Below, one piece after another: positions 9,761 through 17,984 of a stretch of DNA of 64,000 bases. The notes below the pieces were generated by a model, which searched no databases, was not told where the DNA came from, and saw only the letters and a list, made by a program, of their open reading frames with translations. A program made the translations under genes and the position numbers. Source of the stretch: Rhodanobacter sp. LX-99 (GTDB lineage: Bacteria > Pseudomonadota > Gammaproteobacteria > Xanthomonadales > Rhodanobacteraceae). The stretch is taken from contig NZ_JAHFVL010000003.1 in the NCBI RefSeq assembly GCF_018599185.1, positions 248,001 to 312,000 of the forward strand. The letters are read 5' to 3'. Every line of letters begins with the position of its first letter. Position 1 is the first letter of the stretch.

Positions 9761-9872
9761 GCGATCCACGGATGGATCGCACGCGCATCGACCACGGCGT
9801 GGTCGATGCGGCGGAGCCGGGTCCGTGCGGACCCGGCGAGTTGCAAAAGGGCAGGACTGCCCTTTTGCAACT
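9761..9872. repeat. Four consecutive perfect hairpins in the tamA-tamB spacer
   Basis: Perfect stem-loops: 9761-9780 (8 bp, 4-base loop), 9784-9810 (12 bp, 3-base loop), 9816-9837 (9 bp, 4-base loop) and 9839-9872 (15 bp, 4-base loop, arm AGTTGCAAAAGGGCA). The last is followed by T-poor sequence, so it is not a classical terminator. Confidence 0.85.
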
Positions 9873-9942
9873 TTGAGTAAAAGGCTGGGTCCCGAAAAGC
9901 AAAAAGCGCAACGACTGAGGAAAAACGGAAGGCATCGGACTC

Positions 9943-12900
9943 ATGAAGTGGTTCAAGCGCATCGCCATTGCATTCGCCGCACTGCTGCTGCTCGCGGCGG
10001 CGGCGCTGTGGTGGCTGCTCGGCACCGGTTCCGGCCTGCGCTTCGCGCTGGCGCGGGCGCAGGCCGCCACCGACGGCGCGCTGCACGTGCAACAGGCGCA
10101 GGGCCGCCTGCTCGGCCCGCTCGACCTGGCCGGCATCCGTTACGACGACGGCAAGGGCACCGTGGCGACCGTGGCAAAGGCGCATCTGGACCTGCGCTTC
10201 TGGCCCTTGCTGGCCAAACGCCTGCATGTGCTCGCGCTGGACGTCGATGGCGTCGAGATCGCCCTGCCGAAACCGTCGGAGACGGCCTCATCCAGTTCCG
10301 GCGGCTTCTCGTTGCAGCCGCCGATCGAACTGATCCTCGACCGCGTGCACGTGGGCACGGTGAAGCTGACGCAGGATGGCCAGCCGCTGTTCGCCTCCCA
10401 TCGGCTCGACCTGGCTGGCAGCTGGACCGACCGCGGCATCGAACTGCGCCAGCTCGTGCTGCAGGCGCCCGACGGCCACGCCAACCTGGATGGCAAGCTG
10501 GCGATCGGCACGCGTTACCAGGGCAACGGCAAGGCCGCCTTCGCCTGGAAGCTCGGCGGGACAAGCTACGTCGGCAGCCTCGATGCGCACAGCGATGGCC
10601 AGCGGGCGCAGCTCGACCTCGGGCTCACTGCGCCGGCCGTGGCCCGACTGCAGGTGGACCTTATCCAGTCCGGCGACTACGCCTGGACCGGCCGGCTCGA
10701 CGCACCACGCTTCGACCCGAAACCGCTGTTGGGCGACAGTTCGCTGAAGGCGCTGGCGCTTGCCGTGCAAGGCCATGGCGACCGCCACGGCGGCACGCTC
10801 GACGGCCGGCTCGATCTCAACGACTACCAGCTGCTGCTGCAGCCGCTGCGTGCGCAGTTCAGCCCCGATTTCGACACGCTGACCCTGCAGCAGCTCAAGC
10901 TCGGTTCGCCGCAGATCAAGGGCAGCGTGGAAGCGAGCGGCACCGTGCAACTCGCCGCCAAGCCGCTCAGCGCCGCACTGGATATCCGCTGGAACGACCT
11001 GCTGCTGCCGGCGGACCTGGCCGGCCAGGCACTGGCCAGCCGCGGCGCGCTCAAGGCCAGCGGCAGCGCCGATGCATACCATGCCGAAGGCGACGTCGAC
11101 ATCGGCCCGCCGGGCAAGCTTGCGAAGCTGGCGCTGAACCTGGACGGCACGCCGCAGCTCGTCACCCTGCACACGCTGCAACTGAAACAGGCACAAGGCG
11201 GCCTGCAGGCGCACGGCACGCTGACCCTGCAGCCGACCTTGGCCTGGCAGGCCGAAGCGAGCGCCGACAAGCTCGACCCCGGCCAGTTGTTCGCCGGCTG
11301 GAGCGGCGCCCTGGATTTCGACATCGCCAGCAACGGCAGCCTGCCGCAGAACGGCCCGGACGCCACGCTGGAGATCCGCCAGCTGGCGGGCAAGCTGCGC
11401 GAACGCGCGGTCAGCGGCCGCGGCAAGCTGCACCTGTCGTCCAATGAAGTGGTCGACGGCCAGCTCGACCTCGCTTCGGGCGGCAGCACGGTGAAACTGG
11501 ATGCCCGCCCCGGCGCCAGCAACGATGCCGACCTGCAACTGGCGATCGCCTCGCTGGGCGACTGGCTGCCGGATGCAAGCGGCCGTCTGGACGGCCATTT
11601 CAACATCCGCGGCATGCGGCCGAAGCTCAGTGTCAACGGCCAGCTGCACGGGCAGGCGCTGGCCTGGCAGCAGCAGAAGGCCGACACGCTGCGGCTGATC
11701 GTGGGCATTCCCGACATCAGCCATCCGGCGGGCAAGCTGGATCTGCAAACCGGCAACGCGTACCTGCAGGGCCTGCTGTTCCAGCATCTCAACCTGCTGG
11801 CCGAAGGCAGCCAGGGCGATCATCAATTGCGTGTGGATGCCCGCGGCACCCAGCTCTCCGGCGAGCTCGCCCTGCACGGCGCGCTGAAGGGATCGGCCTG
11901 GAACGGCACGCTGTCCATGCTCGACCTCGAACCGCAAGGCATGCCCGGCTGGCGCCTGCAGCAACCGTCGCAACTGAGCTACAACGACGGCGCGATGAGC
12001 CTGTCCGAGCTGTGCCTGAGCGCCGGCGACCCGCAACTGTGCGTGGCCGCGAAGCAGGACAAGCCGGGCAACCTCGACGCCAGCTACCGGCTGCAGGCGC
12101 TGCCGCTGGCGCTGCTGCTGAACGCCAGCGGCAACGCCGACCTGCCATTGCGCGCCGACGGCGTCATCGAGGGCAGCGGCAAGCTCCGCCGCAGCGCCGC
12201 CGGCGCGCTCAGCGGCAACGCCTCGCTCAGCTCCGCGCAGGGAAGCGTCAGCTACACCGACCGCGCCGACGAGCCGCTGCTGCGCTACGACCAATTGCGC
12301 GTGGACGCCGACCTTGCGCCGACCGGCCAGCGCATCGCCGTGCACGGCGGGCTCGACGACGGCGGCCGCATCGACGGCCAGCTCACGATGAGCGGCGCGC
12401 AGCAGACGCTGGGCGGCCAGCTCGACCTGCGCCTGAACAGCCTCGCCTTCGTCGAGCTGTTCAGCGGCGAGGTGGCCGGCGTCAAGGGCAACGTCGACGG
12501 CAACTTCCGCTTCGGCGGCACGCTGAAGCAACCCGCGGTCACCGGCCAGGCGAACGTGCGCGGCTTCGCCGCCGAGGTACCGTCGGCCGGACTCAAGCTG
12601 AGCCAGGGCCAGCTCACGGTCAGCACCACCGACGCGCGGCAGTTCCTGATCCGCGGCAGCGTGCAATCGGGCAAGGGCAGCGTGGCGATCGACGGCAACG
12701 CCGGCCTCGGCGCCGATGCCCGGACCAGCCTCACGCTCAAGGGCAGCCAGTTCACCGCCGCCGACATCCCCGCCGCCAGGGTGGTGATCTCGCCCGACCT
12801 GACCGTGAAGCAGGACGCCGACGGCATCGACATCGGCGGCGTGCTCGGGATCGACAGCGCCGACGTGAATGCCGAAAAACTGCCCGGCGCCGGCGCCACC

Positions 12901-13692
12901 CAGGCCTCGCCCGACGTGGTGGTGGTCGATGAGAAGCAGCAGCAACAGGCCGCCAGCAAGCTGCCGATCCGTGCCCTGGTCAAGGTGGATCTCGGCCGCA
13001 GGACGCATATCGTCGGCATGGGTCTGGACGGTCGCGCCAGCGGCGTGCTCACGGTGGTCGAACGCCCCGGCCGCGCCACCACGGGCCAGGGCCAGATCGC
13101 GGTGGACGGCACCTATCGCGCCTACGGCCAGAACCTGCAGATCCAGCGCGGCCAGCTGCTGTTCGCCAGCACGCCGATCGACAACCCGGGCCTGAACATC
13201 CGCGCGGTGCGCAAGCTCAACCCGAACGCCACCATCGACGAAGGCCAGGAAGTCGGCCTGCTGGTCTCCGGCACCGCGCAGCGGCCGATCCTCACCGTGT
13301 TCTCCAACCCGGTGATGGAGCAGTCCGACGCGCTGTCCTACCTGGTCACCGGCAAGCCGCTGTCGCAGGTGAAGGGCGGCGAAGGGGACATGGTGGGCGC
13401 GGCCGCGCAGGCGCTCGGCTCGGCCGCCGGCGACCTGCTGGCCAAGAGCATCGGCTCGAAGCTGGGCGTGGACGACGTCGGCGTGTCCAGCAACGAGGCG
13501 CTCGGCGGCAGCTCGGCGTTCACCGTGGGCAAGTACCTGTCGCCGCGGCTGTACCTCAGCTACGGCGTGGGCCTGTTCGAGCCGGGCGAGGTGATCACCC
13601 TGCGCTACCGCCTCAGCAAGCGCTGGAACTTCGAGGCGCAGCAGGCCACCGAGTTCAGCCGCGCCAGCTTCAACTACCGCATCGAGAAGTAG
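9943..13692 (+). CDS. tamB: TamB, translocation and assembly module inner-membrane protein
   Basis: 1249 residues. One N-terminal signal-anchor helix (MKWFKRIAIAFAALLLLAAAAL) is followed by a very long repetitive beta-rich periplasmic domain (AsmA-like/RBG type) and ends in the conserved DUF490 C-terminus (NYRIEK), which docks to TamA. These proteins form a hydrophobic groove spanning the periplasm. The length is typical. It follows tamA, so the two are probably co-transcribed unless the spacer hairpins uncouple them. The intergenic region also has a GGAAGG purine tract upstream of ATG 9943. Confidence 0.95.
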   Translation: MKWFKRIAIAFAALLLLAAAALWWLLGTGSGLRFALARAQAATDGALHVQQAQGRLLGPLDLAGIRYDDGKGTVATVAKAHLDLRFWPLLAKRLHVLALDVDGVEIALPKPSETASSSSGGFSLQPPIELILDRVHVGTVKLTQDGQPLFASHRLDLAGSWTDRGIELRQLVLQAPDGHANLDGKLAIGTRYQGNGKAAFAWKLGGTSYVGSLDAHSDGQRAQLDLGLTAPAVARLQVDLIQSGDYAWTGRLDAPRFDPKPLLGDSSLKALALAVQGHGDRHGGTLDGRLDLNDYQLLLQPLRAQFSPDFDTLTLQQLKLGSPQIKGSVEASGTVQLAAKPLSAALDIRWNDLLLPADLAGQALASRGALKASGSADAYHAEGDVDIGPPGKLAKLALNLDGTPQLVTLHTLQLKQAQGGLQAHGTLTLQPTLAWQAEASADKLDPGQLFAGWSGALDFDIASNGSLPQNGPDATLEIRQLAGKLRERAVSGRGKLHLSSNEVVDGQLDLASGGSTVKLDARPGASNDADLQLAIASLGDWLPDASGRLDGHFNIRGMRPKLSVNGQLHGQALAWQQQKADTLRLIVGIPDISHPAGKLDLQTGNAYLQGLLFQHLNLLAEGSQGDHQLRVDARGTQLSGELALHGALKGSAWNGTLSMLDLEPQGMPGWRLQQPSQLSYNDGAMSLSELCLSAGDPQLCVAAKQDKPGNLDASYRLQALPLALLLNASGNADLPLRADGVIEGSGKLRRSAAGALSGNASLSSAQGSVSYTDRADEPLLRYDQLRVDADLAPTGQRIAVHGGLDDGGRIDGQLTMSGAQQTLGGQLDLRLNSLAFVELFSGEVAGVKGNVDGNFRFGGTLKQPAVTGQANVRGFAAEVPSAGLKLSQGQLTVSTTDARQFLIRGSVQSGKGSVAIDGNAGLGADARTSLTLKGSQFTAADIPAARVVISPDLTVKQDADGIDIGGVLGIDSADVNAEKLPGAGATQASPDVVVVDEKQQQQAASKLPIRALVKVDLGRRTHIVGMGLDGRASGVLTVVERPGRATTGQGQIAVDGTYRAYGQNLQIQRGQLLFASTPIDNPGLNIRAVRKLNPNATIDEGQEVGLLVSGTAQRPILTVFSNPVMEQSDALSYLVTGKPLSQVKGGEGDMVGAAAQALGSAAGDLLAKSIGSKLGVDDVGVSSNEALGGSSAFTVGKYLSPRLYLSYGVGLFEPGEVITLRYRLSKRWNFEAQQATEFSRASFNYRIEK

Positions 13693-13698
13693 CGCTGC

Positions 13699-14409
13699 TC
13701 AACCCGGCACGCCGCCCAGGTACAGCGACGGCGAGGCGCCGAAACCGGCCTTGACGTACCGTGCCGTGTCGTCGGCCAGCACTTCCGGCGTGCCCGCCTC
13801 GATGCCGGCAAGCACGGCCTGTGCGATGTCCTCGGGGCGCGACTTGGGGCCCTCGACATCCTTCACCATGTCGGTGTCGATGTAGCCGGCGTGCACCCCG
13901 ACCACCAGCGTGCCCTGCTCGCGCAACTCGTTGCGCAGGCCGTTGGTCAACGCCCACGCCGCCGCCTTGGACACCGAGTACGCCGAACTGACCCGCAGGC
14001 TGGCCCAGCTCAGGGCCGAAAGCATGTTGACCAGCGCCCCGCCGCCGTTCGCGCCCAGCACGGGTGCGAAGGCGCGGCTCGTCGCAAGCACGCCATGGAG
14101 ATTGGTGTCGAGCACCTCGCGCAGCGCATCCTCGCCGCGTGCGCCAAGCAGCGGTTCGCCGCCGATGACGCCCGCGTTGTTGATCAGCAGATTCACATCG
14201 GTGCACTGCGCCACCGCGGCGGCGATGTCGCCGGCGTCGTTGACGTCGAACTTCACCGGCACCAGTCCCTTCAACAAAGGCACGGAGGCCGGATCGCGTG
14301 CGCCCGCATAGACCTTGCTTGCGCCGGCGGCCAGCAGTGCCCTGGCATAGGCGAGACCGAGACCGCGGTTGGCACCGGTGACGAATGCGGTGCTGCCCTG
14401 GATTTTCAT
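13699..14409 (-). CDS. SDR-family oxidoreductase
   Basis: 236-residue short-chain dehydrogenase/reductase with a classical Rossmann fold. The cofactor loop TGANRGLG begins near residue 13, NNAG follows, and the catalytic set is Ser of NMLSALS with YSVSK (Tyr-x3-Lys). Substrate unknown. It lies 102 bases downstream of the HlyD-type adaptor gene on the same strand, so it may be the last gene of the tetR-hlyD operon. Close SDRs of this type are often next to TetR regulators. The end is 7 bases from the tamB stop, tail to tail. Confidence 0.85.
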   Translation of the reverse strand: MKIQGSTAFVTGANRGLGLAYARALLAAGASKVYAGARDPASVPLLKGLVPVKFDVNDAGDIAAAVAQCTDVNLLINNAGVIGGEPLLGARGEDALREVLDTNLHGVLATSRAFAPVLGANGGGALVNMLSALSWASLRVSSAYSVSKAAAWALTNGLRNELREQGTLVVGVHAGYIDTDMVKDVEGPKSRPEDIAQAVLAGIEAGTPEVLADDTARYVKAGFGASPSLYLGGVPG

Positions 14410-14511
14410 GCTTGATACCTCGAGAGAGTGGGATGGAGATTGCTGACGGTGCCTTCGACCGGCAAACCCGTCTCTTGCGCGTGATGCCGGCTTGCCGACG
14501 ACGGGCAGCGC

Positions 14512-15654
14512 TCAGCGCGCTGCCTGCGCGGAAGGCGGCGTGTTCAATTGCACGGTGACCGTGCTGGAAAGCCCCGGGCGCAGGCGCGCCAAGGCCGCTT
14601 GATCGGCGTCGAAGCGGATGCGTACCGGCACCCGCTGCACGATCTTGGTGAAGTTGCCGGTGCCCGGCTCGAACGGCAGCAGCGAGAACTGCGAGCCGGA
14701 GCCGGGAGCGAAACTTTCCACGCGGCCCTTCAGTGTCTGTCCCGGCAAGGCATCCACTTCGACGCTGGCGGACTGGCCGGCGACCATGCGCGCAGTCTGG
14801 GTTTCCTTGAAGTTGGCGATCACGTACAGCGCATCCAGCGGCACCACGGTGAGCAGGCGCGTGCCCGGCTGCACGTAGTCGCCCGGTTCGACCTGGCGGT
14901 CGCCGACCACGCCATCGATCGGCGCGCGCACCAGGGTGTTGGCCTGATCCTGCCGGGCCAGGTCGAGCGCGGCCTGCGCGCTGGCCACGGCCGCTTCGGC
15001 CTGGGCCAGGTTGGCCCGCAGGGTCAGTCGCTTGGCGCGCGTCACGGCAGCCTGATCGCGGCTCACCGCGAACTCGGCGCGGCTGTGTTCGGCATTCGCC
15101 TGCGCGGTTACCGCGGCGGTGCGGTACTGCTCGGCGTCGCGACGGGCCACCGCGCCGCTGGCGATCAATGCGTCGAAGCGCCGGCGGTCGGCCTCGGCCA
15201 GCGCCTGCTGCGCTTCGGACGAGCGGATCGAGGTCCGCGCCGCGCGCACGTTGGACGCGGCCAGCGTCTCTTCCGCATCCAGCGCCACCAGCGCGGCCTG
15301 CGCCGCCGCCACGCTGGACCGCGCATCCTGCAGTCCGGCCGTGGCCGAGGCCACGCGTGCGTCGAACTCTTCCGCGTCGATGCGCAGCAGCGGATCGCCG
15401 CGACGCACGCGCTGGTTGTGCTGCACCAGCACGTCGGCCACCAGGCCGCGCACCTTCGGCGCCACCACCGAACTGTCGGCCTGCAGGTAGGCGTTGTCGG
15501 TGGACACGCTGCGCTTGGGCGCCGCGATCCACAACGCGCCGCCGACCGCGACCAGCAGTGCCACCACCGCGACGAACACCGGTCGGCGCGACCACGATGC
15601 ACGTGGTGCCGCCGGCACGTCGACGGGAACGCTCGGGCTACCGTCGGCACTCAT
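14512..15654 (-). CDS. HlyD/EmrA-type membrane-fusion protein
   Basis: 380 residues: N-terminal cytoplasmic tail, one membrane anchor (about 26-44), biotinyl-lipoyl half-motifs (VRGLVADVLVQHNQRVRRGD and APIDGVVGDRQVEPGDYV) flanking a long Ala/Glu/Arg-rich coiled-coil hairpin (about 95-210), then a beta-barrel domain. It links an inner-membrane exporter to an outer-membrane channel. Its start ATG overlaps the stop of the tetR gene (ATGA), so translation is coupled. The cognate transporter is probably the DHA2 gene encoded divergently from 16298. No outer-membrane factor gene is present here. Confidence 0.9.
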   Translation of the reverse strand: MSADGSPSVPVDVPAAPRASWSRRPVFVAVVALLVAVGGALWIAAPKRSVSTDNAYLQADSSVVAPKVRGLVADVLVQHNQRVRRGDPLLRIDAEEFDARVASATAGLQDARSSVAAAQAALVALDAEETLAASNVRAARTSIRSSEAQQALAEADRRRFDALIASGAVARRDAEQYRTAAVTAQANAEHSRAEFAVSRDQAAVTRAKRLTLRANLAQAEAAVASAQAALDLARQDQANTLVRAPIDGVVGDRQVEPGDYVQPGTRLLTVVPLDALYVIANFKETQTARMVAGQSASVEVDALPGQTLKGRVESFAPGSGSQFSLLPFEPGTGNFTKIVQRVPVRIRFDADQAALARLRPGLSSTVTVQLNTPPSAQAAR

Positions 15655-16247
15655 GGCTGCCGCGCCTCCAGCCCGAGCCGCTGCTTCAGCTGCTTGCGCG
15701 AAGCGGCGAGGATCGCGTCCGAGCGCTTCGCGTCCGGCTCGATGCGCGCCAGCGACAGCGCGCCGATCAGCTCGGCGATCATCGAACGCGCCTCGACCTC
15801 GGCCGCCGCATGCCCCAGCGCGGCGAGCTGCTCGCCCAGCCGCGCGGTGCTGCGTTGCACGCCATCGGCGAACTGCTCGCGCGCCGACTCAGGCAGGCGC
15901 GGCAGGTCCGAGGCCAGCGCCGCCATCGGGCAACCGAAGCCGCGCGCGTCGCGATGCTTCTTCGACAGGTAGAAGTCGATGTACGCCACCAGGCCGTCGG
16001 CCGGGCCGCGTTCGGCGGTCTCGCGCTCCCAGCGGGCGCGCGCTTCCTCGAACATCTGCCCGATCGCCGCGGCGACCAGCTCGTCCTTGGACTTGAAGTG
16101 GGCGTAGAAGCCGCCGTGGGTGAGCCCCGCCTCCGCCATCACGCCGGCCACCGCGACGCGGTCCGGACCGTCGGTACGGATCGCCTTCGCCGCAGCCTGC
16201 AGCACCATGGCGCGGGTCTTCTGCTTGTGTTCGGTGTCGTAGCGCAT
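15651..16247 (-). CDS. TetR-family transcriptional repressor of the efflux locus
   Basis: 198 residues. N-terminal helix-turn-helix with the typical VMAEAGLTHGGFYAHFKSKDELV stretch (family motif near residues 34-56), then a ligand-binding helical domain. Start taken at ATG 16247 (MRYDTEHKQK); upstream codons run into the operator region. It is the first gene of tetR-hlyD and divergent from the DHA2 transporter, so it probably represses both directions through the palindrome at 16264-16283. The ligand is unknown. Confidence 0.9.
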   Translation of the reverse strand: MRYDTEHKQKTRAMVLQAAAKAIRTDGPDRVAVAGVMAEAGLTHGGFYAHFKSKDELVAAAIGQMFEEARARWERETAERGPADGLVAYIDFYLSKKHRDARGFGCPMAALASDLPRLPESAREQFADGVQRSTARLGEQLAALGHAAAEVEARSMIAELIGALSLARIEPDAKRSDAILAASRKQLKQRLGLEARQP

Positions 16248-16263
16248 GACGGCCTCGCTTTTT

Positions 16264-16283
16264 AATATGATGATTATCATACT
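16264..16283. promoter_or_regulatory. Candidate TetR operator and divergent promoter
   Basis: AT-rich palindrome TATGAT-GATT-ATCATA (16266-16281), extended to 20 bases with one mismatched pair, lies in the short space between the tetR (16247) and transporter (16298) starts. Its half-sites resemble -10 hexamers, so a bound repressor would occlude promoters on both strands. Confidence 0.65.
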
Positions 16284-16297
16284 ATGATTCGCCGTCG

Positions 16298-17899
16298 ATG
16301 CAAGAGCCTCCCGTGAACGCCACAACCGCCACCCCGCACATCGCCCCCGCCGACCTGCCGCTGCCGCGCAAATTCCTGATCTTCGGCGTGATGGCGTTCG
16401 GCATGTTCATGGCGCTGATCGACATCCAGATCGTGGCCGCCTCGCTCAACGAGATCCAGGCCGGGCTCTCGGCCGGTCCGGACGAGATCAGCTGGGTGCA
16501 GACCGGCTACCTGATGGCGGAACTGGTGATGATCCCGTTCGCCGCGTTCCTGGCGCAGGCGCTGTCGACGCGCTGGCTGTACGCGTTGTCGGCCGGGCTG
16601 TTCACGCTGGCCAGTGCGCTGTGCGGAATGGCCTGGGACATCCACTCGATGACGCTGTTCCGGGTGATCCAGGGCTTCGTCGGCGGCGCGATGGTGCCGA
16701 CCGTGTTCGCCACCGGCTTCGCGCTGTTCAGCGGCCCGCAGCGCGCGCTGATCCCGGCGATCCTCGGCATGGTCTCGGTGCTGGCGCCGACGCTGGGGCC
16801 GACCGTGGGCGGCTGGCTCACCGAGGCGGTCGGCTGGCGCTCGATCTTCTACATCAACATCGTGCCGGGCATCGCGGTCACCGTGCTGTCGCTGCTGCTG
16901 GTCAGGGTCGACCGGCCGAACCTGGCCATGCTGAAGAAGATCGACTACGTCCACCTGGTCGCGATGGCGATGTTCCTGGGCGGCCTGGAATACGTGCTGG
17001 AGGAAGGCCCGCGCCACGAATGGCTGGGCGACCCGACCATCGCCACGGCGGCGTGGCTGTCGCTGGTCGGCTTCGCGCTGTTCCTGGAGCGCTCGCTGCG
17101 CTCGGCCGGGCCGATCGTCAAGCTGTCGCCGTTCCGCCATTCCAGTTTCGTGTTCGCCTGCATCTTCAGCCTGGTGATCGGCTTCGGGCTGTATGCGTCG
17201 ACCTACCTGGTGCCGGTGTTCCTCGGCCGCGTGCGCGGCTACGACAGCCTGCAGATCGGCACCACGGTATTCGTCACCGGCATCGCGCAGATCCTGAGCA
17301 CGGTGGTCGCGGCACGGCTGTCGCAACGGATCGACGCGCGCTGGACGATCAGCGTCGGCCTGCTGCTGTTCGCCGCCAGCCTGTGGTTGTTCTCGGCGAT
17401 GACGCCGGAATGGGGCTTCGCCGCGCTGTTCTGGCCGCAGGTGCTGCGCGGCTTCGCGACGATGCTGTGCATCGTGCCCAGCGTGAACATGGCACTGAAC
17501 GGTTTCGCGCTGGCCGAGTTGCGCTACGCCTCGGGCCTGTTCAACCTGATGCGCAATCTCGGCGGCGCGATCGGCATCGCGGTGGTCAACACCTGGCTGA
17601 TCGATCACACGCGCATCCACGTCGCGCGCTTCGGCGAAAGCCTGGGCGAAGCGGGCCGCCAGGCGCCCGAAGTGGTGGCGCAACTGGCCGGCCGGGTCAG
17701 CCAGTTCACCGCCGATTCCGCGCACGCCTTGCTGATCGCACAAGGCGAGCTGGGCCGGCTGGTGTCGCGCGCGGCGACGACGCTGGCGTTCGACGACGTG
17801 TTCCGCCTGATGGCGTGGATGTTTGTCGCCGCCTTGCTGCTGGTGCCGTTCAGCCGTCAGCCGGCGCATGCGCCGACCGTTCCGGTCGAGGCCCACTGA
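16298..17899 (+). CDS. DHA2-family (EmrB-like) MFS drug transporter
   Basis: 533 residues with about 14 predicted membrane helices, as in the DHA2 proton-antiport family. Family signatures include the conserved acid in helix 1 (ALIDIQIVAAS), motif-A-like sequence, and motif C (GMVSVLAPTLGPTVGGWL). It exports hydrophobic drugs or toxic compounds, normally with an EmrA-type adaptor. ATG 16298 is 51 bases from the tetR start. GTG 16313 is an alternative start. The split layout, with adaptor and regulator on one strand and transporter on the other, is discussed in the findings. Confidence 0.9.
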   Translation: MQEPPVNATTATPHIAPADLPLPRKFLIFGVMAFGMFMALIDIQIVAASLNEIQAGLSAGPDEISWVQTGYLMAELVMIPFAAFLAQALSTRWLYALSAGLFTLASALCGMAWDIHSMTLFRVIQGFVGGAMVPTVFATGFALFSGPQRALIPAILGMVSVLAPTLGPTVGGWLTEAVGWRSIFYINIVPGIAVTVLSLLLVRVDRPNLAMLKKIDYVHLVAMAMFLGGLEYVLEEGPRHEWLGDPTIATAAWLSLVGFALFLERSLRSAGPIVKLSPFRHSSFVFACIFSLVIGFGLYASTYLVPVFLGRVRGYDSLQIGTTVFVTGIAQILSTVVAARLSQRIDARWTISVGLLLFAASLWLFSAMTPEWGFAALFWPQVLRGFATMLCIVPSVNMALNGFALAELRYASGLFNLMRNLGGAIGIAVVNTWLIDHTRIHVARFGESLGEAGRQAPEVVAQLAGRVSQFTADSAHALLIAQGELGRLVSRAATTLAFDDVFRLMAWMFVAALLLVPFSRQPAHAPTVPVEAH

Positions 17900-17984
17900 T
17901 GACCGTCGGCGTAGTCCATAGGTCATGCACACAAGGCCGTCGGGGCGGACTATCGTGGACGCCTCCAAGGGCAGAGGAACGACC

